DNA of 64,000 nt, taken from positions 1 to 64,000 of the forward strand of contig JALZVT010000068.1 of assembly GCA_023300545.1 (NCBI GenBank), read 5' to 3'. The notes beneath the pieces are model-generated. The model did no database searches and was not told where the DNA came from. It worked only from the letters and a program-made list of their open reading frames with translations. Position 1 is the first letter of the stretch. Each line of letters starts with the position of its first letter. This DNA is from Pseudomonadales bacterium (GTDB lineage: Bacteria > Pseudomonadota > Gammaproteobacteria > Pseudomonadales > Azotimanducaceae). This document shows, in pieces, positions 26,298 to 34,971 of the stretch. A program made the position numbers and the translations under genes.

Positions 26298-26705
26298 TTG
26301 CACGACTTGAAAAATCAGGTGCTCGTTGTAGATGACGATCAGGCCATTTGCGACATCGTTAGCAGGATGTTGGAACGTTTGGGCCATAAACCGGTATCAG
26401 TACGCAGTGGCCAGTCTGCGGTTGATGAATACCAGCGTGGCAGTTACGACCTTGTGCTGCTTGATGTGGATATGCCGCGTATGTCCGGTAAAGAGGTTTA
26501 TGCCACTTTGCGTCAGGGCGCCGAAGATCTGCCCGTGGTCTTTATGACCGGCTACCGTACCGAAGAGCTTGCTTCTTTGCTTGAAGACGACGCCGCTGTC
26601 GGATTCCTCGCGAAGCCGTTTCCATTGGCGCAGTTACGCTCCACCATGGATGCCATGCTGGCCTGCGTGGTGCCAAGCCTTGTGCCAGAAGGCGTGCGGG
26701 AATAG
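26298..26705 (+). CDS. Single-domain (FixJ-type) response regulator
   Basis: The protein is essentially one receiver domain: acidic pair VVDDDQ, phospho-acceptor Asp in LVLLDVDMPRMSG, Thr in VVFMTGYRTEE and Lys in GFLAKPFPL. No output domain follows. The start is taken as TTG 26298, because AAGGAAAGGAG lies about seven bases upstream and the receiver begins eight residues later. The last codons and the TAG stop (26703-26705) lie inside the 5' acceptor and D region of the tRNA-Gly gene. No kinase is adjacent, so it is an orphan regulator. Confidence 0.85.
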   Translation: MHDLKNQVLVVDDDQAICDIVSRMLERLGHKPVSVRSGQSAVDEYQRGSYDLVLLDVDMPRMSGKEVYATLRQGAEDLPVVFMTGYRTEELASLLEDDAAVGFLAKPFPLAQLRSTMDAMLACVVPSLVPEGVRE

Positions 26706-26771
26706 CTCAGTTGGTAGAGCGTCGGCTTCCCAAGCCGAAGGTCGCGGGTTCGACCCCCGTTTCCCGCTCCA
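26696..26771 (+). tRNA. tRNA-Gly (anticodon CCC)
   Basis: The 76 nt gene folds as a standard cloverleaf. The acceptor stem GCGGGAA pairs with TTCCCGC, the D stem is GCTC/GAGC, the anticodon stem TCGGC/GCCGA encloses TTCCCAA (anticodon CCC), and the T arm has TTCGACC. The CCA end is encoded. Its first ten bases overlap the 3' end of the response-regulator coding region. Confidence 0.97.
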
Positions 26772-26837
26772 TGCGCTAACGCCCCCGCTTTTGCCTCAGC
26801 TCTCGTTCAGCAGACGTGACTTATTCTCTTGCCACTG

Positions 26838-28310
26838 ATGAGTCGCAATGGCGACAATCAGTCTCAGATTCATGAGAACGCGGTAGCGGAGCGAGTATTA
26901 GTGACGTCTAAGCCATTTAAACTAAAGCAGTGCCTTATTTTGGCGCTGGTGGCCCTTGTTGTGAGTCTGGGGCTTTCAACAACTGTTGGTTTTACCCAAG
27001 GGGGGCACGCGGCGTTACCGGCGTTTGGCGCTGATGGCAAACCCTTCCCAAGCCTTGCCCCCATGCTCGAGCAGGTGTCGCCCAGTGTGGTGAACATCGC
27101 AACCTACGCGAACGTCAAAGCAGCCAATCCTCTATTCGACGACCCGTATTTCCGCCGCTTCTTCAACGTGCCTGACAGTCGGCGCAGCTACCGTCGAACC
27201 AAAAGCGCGGGTTCGGGCGTGGTGGTGGACGCGAAGCGAGGCTACATCATCACTAATAATCATGTGATAGACCGGGCTGACGAGATAACCGTTGGACTGA
27301 GCGATGGTCGCACGCTGACAGCCGTGTTGGTCGGTAAAGACCCGAAGGTGGATCTAGCGGTCTTAAAGGTGCCAGCTGAGGCGCTGACGGAACTCGAGTT
27401 TGCGGACTCCAGTCGAGTGCTGGTTGGTGATTTTGTAGTGGCGATTGGTAATCCGTTTGGTTTTAACCAGACCGTCACTTCCGGCATCGTCAGCGCGTTA
27501 GGGCGCAGCGGGCTCCGTCAGGCTAACTTTGAAGACTATATTCAGACAGATGCGTCTATTAATCCGGGTAATTCGGGGGGTGCGCTAGTCGACCTTGGTG
27601 GCAATCTGGTTGGCATCAACACTGCGATATATGCACCCAGCGGCGGTAACATTGGTATCGGTTTTGCGATACCTGCGAACATGGTGCTGTCGATCATGAA
27701 CGAACTGATCGAGCACGGCCGGGTGCGCCGTGGTTATGTCGGTTTAACGGTGGAGCCGCTCAACGTTGAGCTCGCAAAAGCGTTTGAAGTGAGCCAGCGA
27801 GATGGCGTGGTTGTCGTTGAGGTTCAGCCTGGTGGAGCGGCCGATAGTGCCGGTCTGATGGCAGGCGACATCATTACTCGCGTGGGTAAAAAAGAAGTCA
27901 TGCAGGTGTCTGACTATCATAGTCAAACCGCCGTCATGGTGGTGGGCGACAAAGTTAAACTTGATCTGCTGCGCAATGGTCGCAAAAAGCGAGTGATTAT
28001 GCTGATCACCGACAGCAGCGATAGCGTTGTGGATGGTGGGCGCATCGACCCTCGATTTGCAGGTACGCAATTGCAGAATTTTGCGGAAGAGGGTGGGGAC
28101 GTTGACGAGGGTGTTGGTGTGCTGGTGACCGAAGTAGAGCAGTCTTCGCCGGCGTGGCGTTATGGCTTACGTTCGGGGGATCTGCTGGTTGGAGCTAATC
28201 GTAGCAGTACCCGCAACCTTGCCGAACTGTCAGAGTCGATTCGCCGCGGCCTGCCGGTATCGCTGCAAATTTATCGAAACGGCGAATACGGTCGAATAAC
28301 GCTGCGCTAG
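26838..28310 (+). CDS. degQ: Do-family periplasmic serine protease (DegP/DegQ-like)
   Basis: An N-terminal hydrophobic segment (about 30-55) acts as signal or anchor. The trypsin-like domain carries the triad His in IITNNHVIDRADEI, Asp in DPKVDLAVLKV and Ser in DASINPGNSGGALVDL. Two PDZ domains follow (about 280-375 and 395-490), the first starting GYVGLTVEPLNVELAKAF. This is the envelope quality-control protease/chaperone family. A TTG nine bases upstream is an alternative to the ATG used here. It follows tRNA-Gly closely, and a hairpin lies across its stop codon. Confidence 0.93.
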   Translation: MSRNGDNQSQIHENAVAERVLVTSKPFKLKQCLILALVALVVSLGLSTTVGFTQGGHAALPAFGADGKPFPSLAPMLEQVSPSVVNIATYANVKAANPLFDDPYFRRFFNVPDSRRSYRRTKSAGSGVVVDAKRGYIITNNHVIDRADEITVGLSDGRTLTAVLVGKDPKVDLAVLKVPAEALTELEFADSSRVLVGDFVVAIGNPFGFNQTVTSGIVSALGRSGLRQANFEDYIQTDASINPGNSGGALVDLGGNLVGINTAIYAPSGGNIGIGFAIPANMVLSIMNELIEHGRVRRGYVGLTVEPLNVELAKAFEVSQRDGVVVVEVQPGGAADSAGLMAGDIITRVGKKEVMQVSDYHSQTAVMVVGDKVKLDLLRNGRKKRVIMLITDSSDSVVDGGRIDPRFAGTQLQNFAEEGGDVDEGVGVLVTEVEQSSPAWRYGLRSGDLLVGANRSSTRNLAELSESIRRGLPVSLQIYRNGEYGRITLR

Positions 28311-28322
28311 ATGCGCAGCGTT
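28298..28322 (+). terminator. Hairpin across the protease stop codon
   Basis: A perfect 10 bp inverted repeat (AACGCTGCGC and GCGCAGCGTT) has a five-base loop that contains the TAG stop at 28308-28310. There is no long T-run, only TT. It lies between convergent genes and probably stabilises the 3' end or ends transcription. Confidence 0.5.
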
Positions 28323-28338
28323 CTCGCTGCAGCGCAGG

Positions 28339-29421
28339 TTACTCAAACATAATGACAGACCGCGCGACTTCGCCGGTCTTTAGGGCTTCCATTCCTTCGT
28401 TCACTTCATCGAGCTTTATGCGCCGCGAGATCAGATCGTCGAGGTGCAGTTTGCCGTTCAGGTAAAAGTCGACAAAGCGGGGCATGTCAACTCGGAAGCG
28501 ATTTGAGCCCATGTTTGAGCCTTGAATTTTGCGCTCCATCAGAAACTCGGGGCCGTGTAGTTCGATCTGAGTACCGACCGGAATCATGCCGATGATGGTC
28601 GCTGTGCCGCCGCGCTGGAGCATTTTGAACGCCTGCTCGGTGGTGGCTTTGAGACCAATTGCTTCGAAGGCGTGATGCACACCGCCACCGGTCATTTCGC
28701 GGATGGCTTCGATGGGGTCGCCGTCGTTGGGGTTGATGGTGTCAGTGGCGCCAAACTTGCGGGCCAGCTCGAGTTTCTGCGGCATCATGTCGATCGCAAT
28801 AATGCGACCTGCGCCTGCGATGGCAGCGCCATTGATCGCTGACAGGCCAACGCCGCCGCAACCGATGACGGCGACCGTTTCGCCAGGGGCAACCTTGGCG
28901 GTGTGAATAACCGCACCTACTCCGGTGGTGACGCCACAACCAATCAGTGCGGCGCGATCGAGCGGCATGTCTTTTCTAACCTTAACCAGCGCGTGCTCGT
29001 GAATCAGCATTTGTTCGGCGAATGACGACAGGTTCAAAAACTGGTGCACGGTCTCGCCGCCGACGGTCAGGCGAGAAGGCTGGTCGGCACCGCGTTGCAG
29101 CTCGGGCTCTTGGCACAACGACATGTGCCCGGTTATGCAGTGTTCGCAGTGGCCGCAAAAAGCTGACAGGCAGGTGATCACGTGATCACCCGGTTTGACG
29201 TAAGTCACGGCGTCTCCGACCGCCAGCACAACGCCTGCTGACTCGTGGCCCAAAACACTGGGTAGTGGGTAAGGGTAGGAGCCGTTGGCAAAGTGCAGGT
29301 CGGAGTGGCACACGCCAGCCGCAACAGTGCGTATCAGTACTTCTCTTGAACCCGGGTTACCACAGGCAACGTCTTCTATGGTCAGAGGTGTGTTTATCTC
29401 GCGCAGTACGGCGGCTTTCAT
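28339..29421 (-). CDS. Zinc-dependent alcohol dehydrogenase (MDR superfamily)
   Basis: The medium-chain dehydrogenase layout is complete. It has the catalytic zinc ligands in GVCHSDLHFA and LGHESAGVV, the structural-zinc cysteines in CGHCEHCITGHMSLC, and the NAD-binding GCGGVGLSAINGAAIAGA with an acidic residue after IIAID. It is of the class III/AdhX type that oxidises alcohols or glutathione adducts, and NAD use is implied by that Asp. The start at 29421 (MKAAVL) has GGGAGAG about eight bases upstream; ATG at 29427 and a longer frame to 29478 are alternatives. It stands alone and converges with the protease gene. Confidence 0.88.
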   Translation of the reverse strand: MKAAVLREINTPLTIEDVACGNPGSREVLIRTVAAGVCHSDLHFANGSYPYPLPSVLGHESAGVVLAVGDAVTYVKPGDHVITCLSAFCGHCEHCITGHMSLCQEPELQRGADQPSRLTVGGETVHQFLNLSSFAEQMLIHEHALVKVRKDMPLDRAALIGCGVTTGVGAVIHTAKVAPGETVAVIGCGGVGLSAINGAAIAGAGRIIAIDMMPQKLELARKFGATDTINPNDGDPIEAIREMTGGGVHHAFEAIGLKATTEQAFKMLQRGGTATIIGMIPVGTQIELHGPEFLMERKIQGSNMGSNRFRVDMPRFVDFYLNGKLHLDDLISRRIKLDEVNEGMEALKTGEVARSVIMFE

Positions 29422-29616
29422 TGGCATTCTCTCCCGGAACAGGCCAGTCCAGCGGGCGCTGGAGACAGTGGTCAGCATGCCAAAGGGACGCCCGCTTTGC
29501 TACTTCTGGACTTGATTTGGGCATGAGTACTGTTCAGCTGCCTTGGGGGCTGGTTTTGTTAAGATGCGGTTTTTGCGCAGCCACTCTGGCAGCGCATTCC
29601 AGTTGAGACGCTGAAC

Positions 29617-30102
29617 ATGGTGCTGATTGGTCTGGGTTCGAACCTCGGAGCTTCAAGCGATGTGCTGCACGGCGCGAGTTTGGCGCTGCGCCGTTTTGCC
29701 CGGGCTGATTTTAGAAGCTCGTCAATGTGGCTGACTAGCCCCATCGGCTGTCCGCCGGGATCTCCAGACTTTGTGAACGCAGTCGTTGGGTTTGTTCCTG
29801 CCCGGCCGTTTTCTCCTGAACGACTGTTGAAGGAGCTCAAAGATCTCGAACTTGCAGCGGGACGCCAGCCTAACAGTCGGCGCAATGCGCCCCGTGCACT
29901 GGATCTCGACCTGCTGGTGCATGGTCAGCAACGTCGCCGCGGGCATCGGCTCATTCTGCCCCATCCGCGTGCGTACCTGCGCCGCTTTGTGCTCGCACCC
30001 GCTGCAGAAATTGCCCCAGAATTGCGCTGGCCGGGCACCAATGCCACGGTTGCTCAACTGCTCGAGCGCCTGGATAACAGCGAGCGGGCCGAGCGGTTGT
30101 GA
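29617..30102 (+). CDS. folK: 6-hydroxymethyl-7,8-dihydropterin pyrophosphokinase
   Basis: This is the folate-pathway kinase that places a pyrophosphate from ATP on hydroxymethyl-dihydropterin. Family signatures are the start VLIGLGSNLG, FVNAVVGF and the HPPK signature RRNAPRALDLDLL containing the Mg-binding aspartates. The length of 161 is normal. Its stop overlaps a GTG of the next frame, but a later ATG is preferred for that gene. A PTPS-family gene that might act just upstream of FolK in folate synthesis lies about 6 kb away. Confidence 0.93.
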   Translation: MVLIGLGSNLGASSDVLHGASLALRRFARADFRSSSMWLTSPIGCPPGSPDFVNAVVGFVPARPFSPERLLKELKDLELAAGRQPNSRRNAPRALDLDLLVHGQQRRRGHRLILPHPRAYLRRFVLAPAAEIAPELRWPGTNATVAQLLERLDNSERAERL

Positions 30103-30149
30103 GCCGGTATGACTACAACTGGTATGATATGCGTATGGGGCAAAATGGA

Positions 30150-31145
30150 ATGAAGATCGCTGTCTGGCTGCTGCTGCTGGTCACCAGCATAGGTGGTGCA
30201 GAGGTCGCGCATTCCTATCCGGGCGCAACTCATCAGCAGCTGATGTTTTTGGCCGCCAGGCAGTACAACGAGTGCGTCAAAGCGGCCCCAGAGCTTCGGC
30301 TGTCAGCCTTGCAGGTGCGCTATGCAGCGCGCGCGGCCGTTAGTCAGGCGGAAGTCAATTTTATGCGTCGCCTGTTTCGCTGGGGTTATTACGAGCGCGC
30401 CCAGCAGGCCACTAAAAGCACGCTATGGGTTGTAGAAACCCGCTTGCACGAACATTTCAATGCGCTGGTTGCGCAGGGTGTAGAGGCCGAGACAGAAGCA
30501 GAGCTGTTTTCTATCGCCGGCCGAATCGCGGCCTACGTGCAGGATGTTAGCTCGCCGGTGCGGGTAGCGCCCATTTATTCAGCACGCTTTTGGCGCTTCA
30601 ACACCAACGACAGATTCGACAACTTCGAGTTGAACGAAGATCCTGTCGCGCTGGCGCTCAACGATGTGTGCGCGCAAGTTCTGACCGAAACACCGCTGGA
30701 ATTCACGTCGATTCTGAAGGCAACAGCGGATCAAACCTTGGCGGCGATCCTTGAGCCGATCCCTGGCATGCCAAGCACTTGGCAGTCGTTTTGGCGACTC
30801 GCGAAAAATCCGGCAGACTTTGGTGAGTACGGTCCCGCCGGCAACCGATTTGGTGCGCGCACAACTTTTCGCTGTGGTGATGAGCGTTGTGTGCTGCTCA
30901 ATAAAGATCCGCTGTATGACGAGTTTGCTCAGGCGCGGCACATCGAGGCGGTGGTCGGAACCATGCGGGTATTGCACAGCCTGCAGTTGCGGCGGTTTGT
31001 GGCTGTTCAACCCCCTGTGAGTGCGCCTGAAGAGGCGGCGCCGCCGAGTGATTTGTCCGCTGAGATTCCCGCAGCTGCCGGTATTGAAGACGCTGCCAGT
31101 TCAATGGCGCGTTCACAAATCAGGAATCTAACGGCGAATGAGTGA
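30150..31145 (+). CDS. Secreted protein, possibly a degenerate zinc-PLC/P1-nuclease-like fold
   Basis: A signal peptide (first about 23 residues, ending HSYPGA) leads a mostly helical protein of about 330 residues. The segment RIAAYVQDVSSPVRVAPIYSARFW resembles the zinc-site helix of the phospholipase C/P1 nuclease group, normally H-x3-D-x5-H (as in HYVQD.SSPPHV). Here both histidines are replaced (Ala and Arg) while the Asp remains. The C-terminal 50 residues are Ala and Pro rich. The ATG at 30150 is preferred because the signal peptide starts there and GGGG lies nine bases upstream; GTG 30099 is possible. Function is unknown and catalytic activity is doubtful. Its stop overlaps the PAP2 start by eight bases. 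Confidence 0.6.
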   Translation: MKIAVWLLLLVTSIGGAEVAHSYPGATHQQLMFLAARQYNECVKAAPELRLSALQVRYAARAAVSQAEVNFMRRLFRWGYYERAQQATKSTLWVVETRLHEHFNALVAQGVEAETEAELFSIAGRIAAYVQDVSSPVRVAPIYSARFWRFNTNDRFDNFELNEDPVALALNDVCAQVLTETPLEFTSILKATADQTLAAILEPIPGMPSTWQSFWRLAKNPADFGEYGPAGNRFGARTTFRCGDERCVLLNKDPLYDEFAQARHIEAVVGTMRVLHSLQLRRFVAVQPPVSAPEEAAPPSDLSAEIPAAAGIEDAASSMARSQIRNLTANE

Positions 31146-32100
31146 CTTTTCTGGTTGGTCAGGTTGGCTGCAGCAGCACGCCAACTGGCCGGGTTTTTTT
31201 GATTTCTTTTCAGACACAGCGGGCCCGGTAGGCTGGTGGGTTCTGCTGCAGCTGGTGATCGTGCTCATTGGTACCCGGCGCGGGCTGCGACTGGCCTGGC
31301 TGCTTTGCGTGGCAATCGTGGCCAATACGCTAATGAAGTGGCTGTGGGCCGAACCTCGCCCATACTGGATTGACGATACGATAAACCCACTGCGTGCTAC
31401 GCCTGGTTTTGGTATGCCATCCGGGCATGCGCAGGGTGCCACCGCGTTGGCGGTAGGTGTCTGGCTGCTGCTGCGGGGGCGGATATTGCTGGCGTTTGTG
31501 TTGGCTTTTATTCTGTTCACTGGACTGTCGCGCATATTTTACGGCGTGCACTCCGTGGCGCAGGTGTTGGTGGGGACCGCGTTTGGCGTTGGGCTTAGTA
31601 TGCTCGTGTGGCGAGTACTGCCCGAACTGGAAATGCGTTTTCGGCGCAGAGCGTTGGGCGCTCGCGCAGGCTTAGCTGCGGCGGCCGTTGCCGTTGTTGG
31701 CCTCCTTAGTTGGCTGGTGTTTAGTTACCGGCAAGATTTTGTGGCGCCCGCAGAGTGGTTGGCACGGTTTGAGGCGACCCAACTGCGCTATGGCGAAACC
31801 GGATCTATGGGGCTGGTCGAAGGCGGGTCGCTGGTGTTGATTGCGCTGCTCGCCGGTTACGCGTTGCTGGCTGTGGTTGCCAGCGAACGGGGCCACCGAG
31901 TGCTGATCTGTTTAAAAAGTCGGGTGCAGGCTGTGTTGGTTGCGATAGTTATCAACATCGCGGCGCTTGCCGCATTGCGAGAGTTGCAGGCCAGTGTTTG
32001 GGTGGCTGGGGTGTGGTTGTGTGTGCAACCCCTGGTTGCCATCTGGTTGCCACTGCAGTGGTTCGGCGTGCGGGACGACGAGAAGTCCGCCCACGGATGA
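31138..32100 (+). CDS. PAP2-family membrane phosphatase
   Basis: An inner-membrane phosphatase of the PAP2/undecaprenyl-pyrophosphatase type. The three active-site motifs are in order: KWLWAEPRPYW (K-x-x-x-x-x-RP), GMPSGHAQGAT (PSGH) and SRIFYGVHSVAQVLVG (SR-x5-H-x3-D/Q, with Gln where Asp is usual). About six helices carry the domain, and two to four further helices follow (170-320). Likely substrates are lipid phosphates or pyrophosphates. It overlaps the preceding gene by eight bases and the next by four, so it is part of a coupled set. Confidence 0.85.
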   Translation: MSDFSGWSGWLQQHANWPGFFDFFSDTAGPVGWWVLLQLVIVLIGTRRGLRLAWLLCVAIVANTLMKWLWAEPRPYWIDDTINPLRATPGFGMPSGHAQGATALAVGVWLLLRGRILLAFVLAFILFTGLSRIFYGVHSVAQVLVGTAFGVGLSMLVWRVLPELEMRFRRRALGARAGLAAAAVAVVGLLSWLVFSYRQDFVAPAEWLARFEATQLRYGETGSMGLVEGGSLVLIALLAGYALLAVVASERGHRVLICLKSRVQAVLVAIVINIAALAALRELQASVWVAGVWLCVQPLVAIWLPLQWFGVRDDEKSAHG

Positions 32101-33077
32101 GCGACGTCACGCCTCTCCATCTGGGGCTTACGCCTCTCCATCTGGGGCTTACGCCCTGGTCCATGAACCCCACCTCGATGCCAGAGCAGGCGCGGTTGGC
32201 GGAAGAGTGGGGCTACCAGTCTATTTGGTTGCCGGAGAATCATTTTTCAGGGTTTGCCGCTACACCTGACCCGTTGATGTTGCTTGCCGGCATGGCAGCG
32301 ACAACCCGTTCGTTAAAGCTTGGCACAACCTCATTTTTATTGCCGTTGCGGCACCCTTTGCAGGCGGCGGAACAGGTCGCAGTGCTGGACCAACTCTCAG
32401 GCGGTCGGCTGATTTTAGGGCTTGGGCGCGGCTATCAGGCGCCAACCTACGCAGCCTTTGGGATTGCGATGCGCCAAAAGCGGGCGATCTTTGCCGAATC
32501 TTTGGCGTTACTCAAGCGCGCCTGGGCCGGTGAAGAACTGGTTATGCTCGATGGAGCGGCGCCAGTCACCCTTGCGCCTCTGCCGCTGCAGCAACCTCAC
32601 CCACCGCTTTGGGTTGCCGCGTTTGGCCCTAAGGCATTGGCCCAGGTGGGGTCGTTAGGGTTACCTTATTTGGCATCACCTGTTGAGTCTTGTCAGGATC
32701 TAGCCGCTAACCACGCCGCTCTGGCCACCGCCTGCGTTGAGGCTGGGCGCGCGGTTCCTGATGTTGTGCCCGTAATGCGAACGATGTTTGTCTCAGAGGA
32801 CGCGGCCCTTGTTGCAGCGCTACGCTCGGAGCTTTCGGAGCGGATTAAGGCGATGGCGGCCAGCGGACCGGCACATCTGACAAAAGCCGGCGAGGCCGAT
32901 CTGGACGACGTGGTCATTGTGGGTGATGCTGCTCGAGTGACAGAGCAGGTGGCGCGTTATCGAGAAGAGCTGGGTGTTACACACCTTATTGCCACCCGCT
33001 TGCGATTGGAGGGTGTGGACAAAGAAGCGTTGCGTTTGAGCGCGCAGCGTTTACCGGAAATACTCTGTGACAACTGA
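32097..33077 (+). CDS. Luciferase-like (LLM class) flavin-dependent oxidoreductase
   Basis: This TIM-barrel monooxygenase uses reduced flavin from a partner reductase. Conserved parts are LAEEWGYQSIWLPENHF, LKLGTTSFLLPLRHPLQAAEQVAVLDQLSGGRLILGLGRGY and the late LGVTHLIATRL. The ATG overlaps the PAP2 stop (ATGA). The N-terminus is odd: an exact 21 bp tandem duplication repeats TPLHLGL before the usual first strand GLTPWSMNP, extending the protein by seven residues. No coenzyme F420 genes are nearby, so FMN is presumed. The substrate is unknown. Confidence 0.88.
   Translation: MSDVTPLHLGLTPLHLGLTPWSMNPTSMPEQARLAEEWGYQSIWLPENHFSGFAATPDPLMLLAGMAATTRSLKLGTTSFLLPLRHPLQAAEQVAVLDQLSGGRLILGLGRGYQAPTYAAFGIAMRQKRAIFAESLALLKRAWAGEELVMLDGAAPVTLAPLPLQQPHPPLWVAAFGPKALAQVGSLGLPYLASPVESCQDLAANHAALATACVEAGRAVPDVVPVMRTMFVSEDAALVAALRSELSERIKAMAASGPAHLTKAGEADLDDVVIVGDAARVTEQVARYREELGVTHLIATRLRLEGVDKEALRLSAQRLPEILCDN
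32109..32150 (+). repeat. Exact 21 bp tandem duplication in frame
   Basis: Two identical 21 bp units (32109-32129 and 32130-32150) encode TPLHLGL twice within the first 20 residues of the LLM oxidoreductase. The unit length keeps the frame. It looks like a recent slippage event. Confidence 0.95.
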
Positions 33078-33117
33078 GTCATCCGACGACTGAGTTAGGG
33101 AAAAAAGGGGAGAGACA

Positions 33118-34125
33118 ATGGGTTATAAAATTCTTTGGCCGATGATGCGCTGGGCCGATGACCGACATATTGAGTTAGACGCCGTGGGTGATAAGCACGA
33201 GGCGATTTTTGCCAACCGGCTGACTGAGGTGACGGACGAACAATGGGCGGAAGCTGACGTTGTTGTATCAGCTCCAGACATTCCGGCCGAGTTTCGCGCC
33301 AAGTTGAAAAAGTGTCGTATTTTTATTACGCCAAAAGTGGGCTTTGACAACATCGATCTTGCGGGTTGGGGTGCCATGGGTATACCGGTCAGCAATGTCC
33401 CGGATTACGGCACTATGGAAGTGGCTGATCATGCGATTGCGTTGATGATGTCGTTGATGAAAGGCATTACGTTTCATACCCGAGAACTCAAGAAAGACAT
33501 CAAAGGCAACTGGCGTCCTGCGCTAAATCCCTATGGTCGTCGTCTGTCTGATTGCACCTTTGGCGTTTTAGGGCTCGGTCGTATTGGCACGGCCACAGCG
33601 TTGCGCGCTAAAGCATTTGGTATGAATGTGGTTTTCTTTGACCCTTATCTGGCCAATGGCGTCGATCTGGCGGTGGGTGTGACGCGTGTCCATTCGCTCG
33701 AAGATCTAATGGCAACCAGCGACGTGCTGAGCGTGCACGTACCGCTGTCTGATGAAACAGAAAAGATGCTGAACGCAGAGGCGTTCAAGCACGCTAAGCC
33801 CGGCCTAATTTTGATCAACTCCGCGCGCGGCCCGATCATCGATCTCGATGCGCTGCATGATGCGTTGAAAAACGATCAGATTCAGGCAGCAGGACTCGAT
33901 GTGTTGCCAGTGGAACCGGCTGATCCCAAGCACCCCTTGTTAAGTGCCTGGACCGCTGACGAAGAGTGGATTGCTGATCGTTTGCTGATCACGCCCCATT
34001 CGGCGTTTTACACGCCAGAGAGCATGCGTGACATGCGTGATAAAGGTATCCACGTGGCCATTGAGTATTTGGATGGTGGGCGCTTGCAGAATTGCGTTAA
34101 CGCAGAGTTTTTGGCAAACAGCTAA
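33118..34125 (+). CDS. D-2-hydroxyacid dehydrogenase, CtBP-like
   Basis: The NAD-binding motif GVLGLGRIGTATALRAKAFG with an acidic strand end (FFDPY) lies within the D-isomer dehydrogenase fold. The catalytic Arg is in NSARGPIIDLDAL, the Glu in GLDVLPVEPAD and the His in LLITPHSAFYTPES. The CtBP-like C-terminal branch is suggested by spacing around HSAFYTPES. It reduces a 2-keto acid or oxidises the hydroxy acid; the substrate is not set. A ribosome-binding site (AAAAGGGGAGAG) is clear. It lies 40 bp after the LLM gene and may be co-transcribed. Confidence 0.9.
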   Translation: MGYKILWPMMRWADDRHIELDAVGDKHEAIFANRLTEVTDEQWAEADVVVSAPDIPAEFRAKLKKCRIFITPKVGFDNIDLAGWGAMGIPVSNVPDYGTMEVADHAIALMMSLMKGITFHTRELKKDIKGNWRPALNPYGRRLSDCTFGVLGLGRIGTATALRAKAFGMNVVFFDPYLANGVDLAVGVTRVHSLEDLMATSDVLSVHVPLSDETEKMLNAEAFKHAKPGLILINSARGPIIDLDALHDALKNDQIQAAGLDVLPVEPADPKHPLLSAWTADEEWIADRLLITPHSAFYTPESMRDMRDKGIHVAIEYLDGGRLQNCVNAEFLANS

Positions 34126-34170
34126 CCGCCGCGGTGAGTAGATTCTGTGTTTGGTTAGCCTGGCGCCTGG

Positions 34171-34971
34171 TTAGCCAATCGCAATGTTCGCATTGTTCTC
34201 ATCAACTGGAATTTCTAGGTAGCGCCGCAGAAAGGCGGTTAGCCAATAAAAGGGTGCGGTGTCTAGCAGTGCAACGACCATCTTGAATAGGTAGCTGCCC
34301 AGCATGAGTGTGCCCATTGCAGCCAAAGTGAAGCTGCCGGCGAGAAAAGCCGCGCCGAAAGTAACCGTGATGACCATAAACGAGTCGACCATTTGACTGA
34401 TCAGGGTTGAGAAGTTGTTGCGCAACCACAGGTGCTTGCCGTTGGTCAGACGTTTGAAGAAGTGGAACAGCTGGACGTCGCAGAATTGCGCTGCGATGTA
34501 GGCGAGCATGGACGCCAAAACGGCACCTGAGGTGCACGCGTAGAGCAACTCGAATAGCTCGATGGTGCCGCTCATGGTCGCGCCACTGGGGGTGCTGATG
34601 TCTTGAGCCAGTGTCAGTACCTGCCATGGCGCTTGGGATTCCCCTGCGGGCAGGTTGTTGCCTAGCCACATGACGCCGATGATGAAAATGTTGAGTCCGA
34701 GCCCAACCCAAACTAGAAAGTTAGCCCGCGCACGACCATAAATTTCAGAAATTAGATCGGTACACAGGAAGGTGAGCGGGTAGGGCAAGACCCCAACGGC
34801 AAGAGAAAGCGGCCCCAGTTGAATAAACCGCGTAATGCCGATTATGTTGAGCATTGTCATGGCGCAGATGAAGGTACCAGCCAGAACCAAAAAAACTCTC
34901 TCACGGCGTTCCCGAATCTCTGGGCTTACGATTGTCGGGCTTACAGAGGTGCCCGCTGGTGTGCTGGTCAT
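34171..34971 (-). CDS. Queuosine-precursor transporter family (VUT/YhhQ)
   Basis: The polytopic protein has six or more helices and the VUT_1 (PF02592) pattern: GVLPYPLTFLCTDLISEIYGRARAN, IAAQFCDVQLFHFFKRLT and LWLRNNFSTLISQMVDSF. YhhQ imports queuosine bases such as preQ0 or preQ1. The ATG 34971 overlaps the SDR stop by one base (TGATG), so the genes are coupled. A PTPS-type gene heads the same set. Pairing of a pterin/queuosine-type enzyme with this carrier suggests a shared deazapurine or pterin role, but the substrate is inferred. Confidence 0.85.
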   Translation of the reverse strand: MTSTPAGTSVSPTIVSPEIRERRERVFLVLAGTFICAMTMLNIIGITRFIQLGPLSLAVGVLPYPLTFLCTDLISEIYGRARANFLVWVGLGLNIFIIGVMWLGNNLPAGESQAPWQVLTLAQDISTPSGATMSGTIELFELLYACTSGAVLASMLAYIAAQFCDVQLFHFFKRLTNGKHLWLRNNFSTLISQMVDSFMVITVTFGAAFLAGSFTLAAMGTLMLGSYLFKMVVALLDTAPFYWLTAFLRRYLEIPVDENNANIAIG

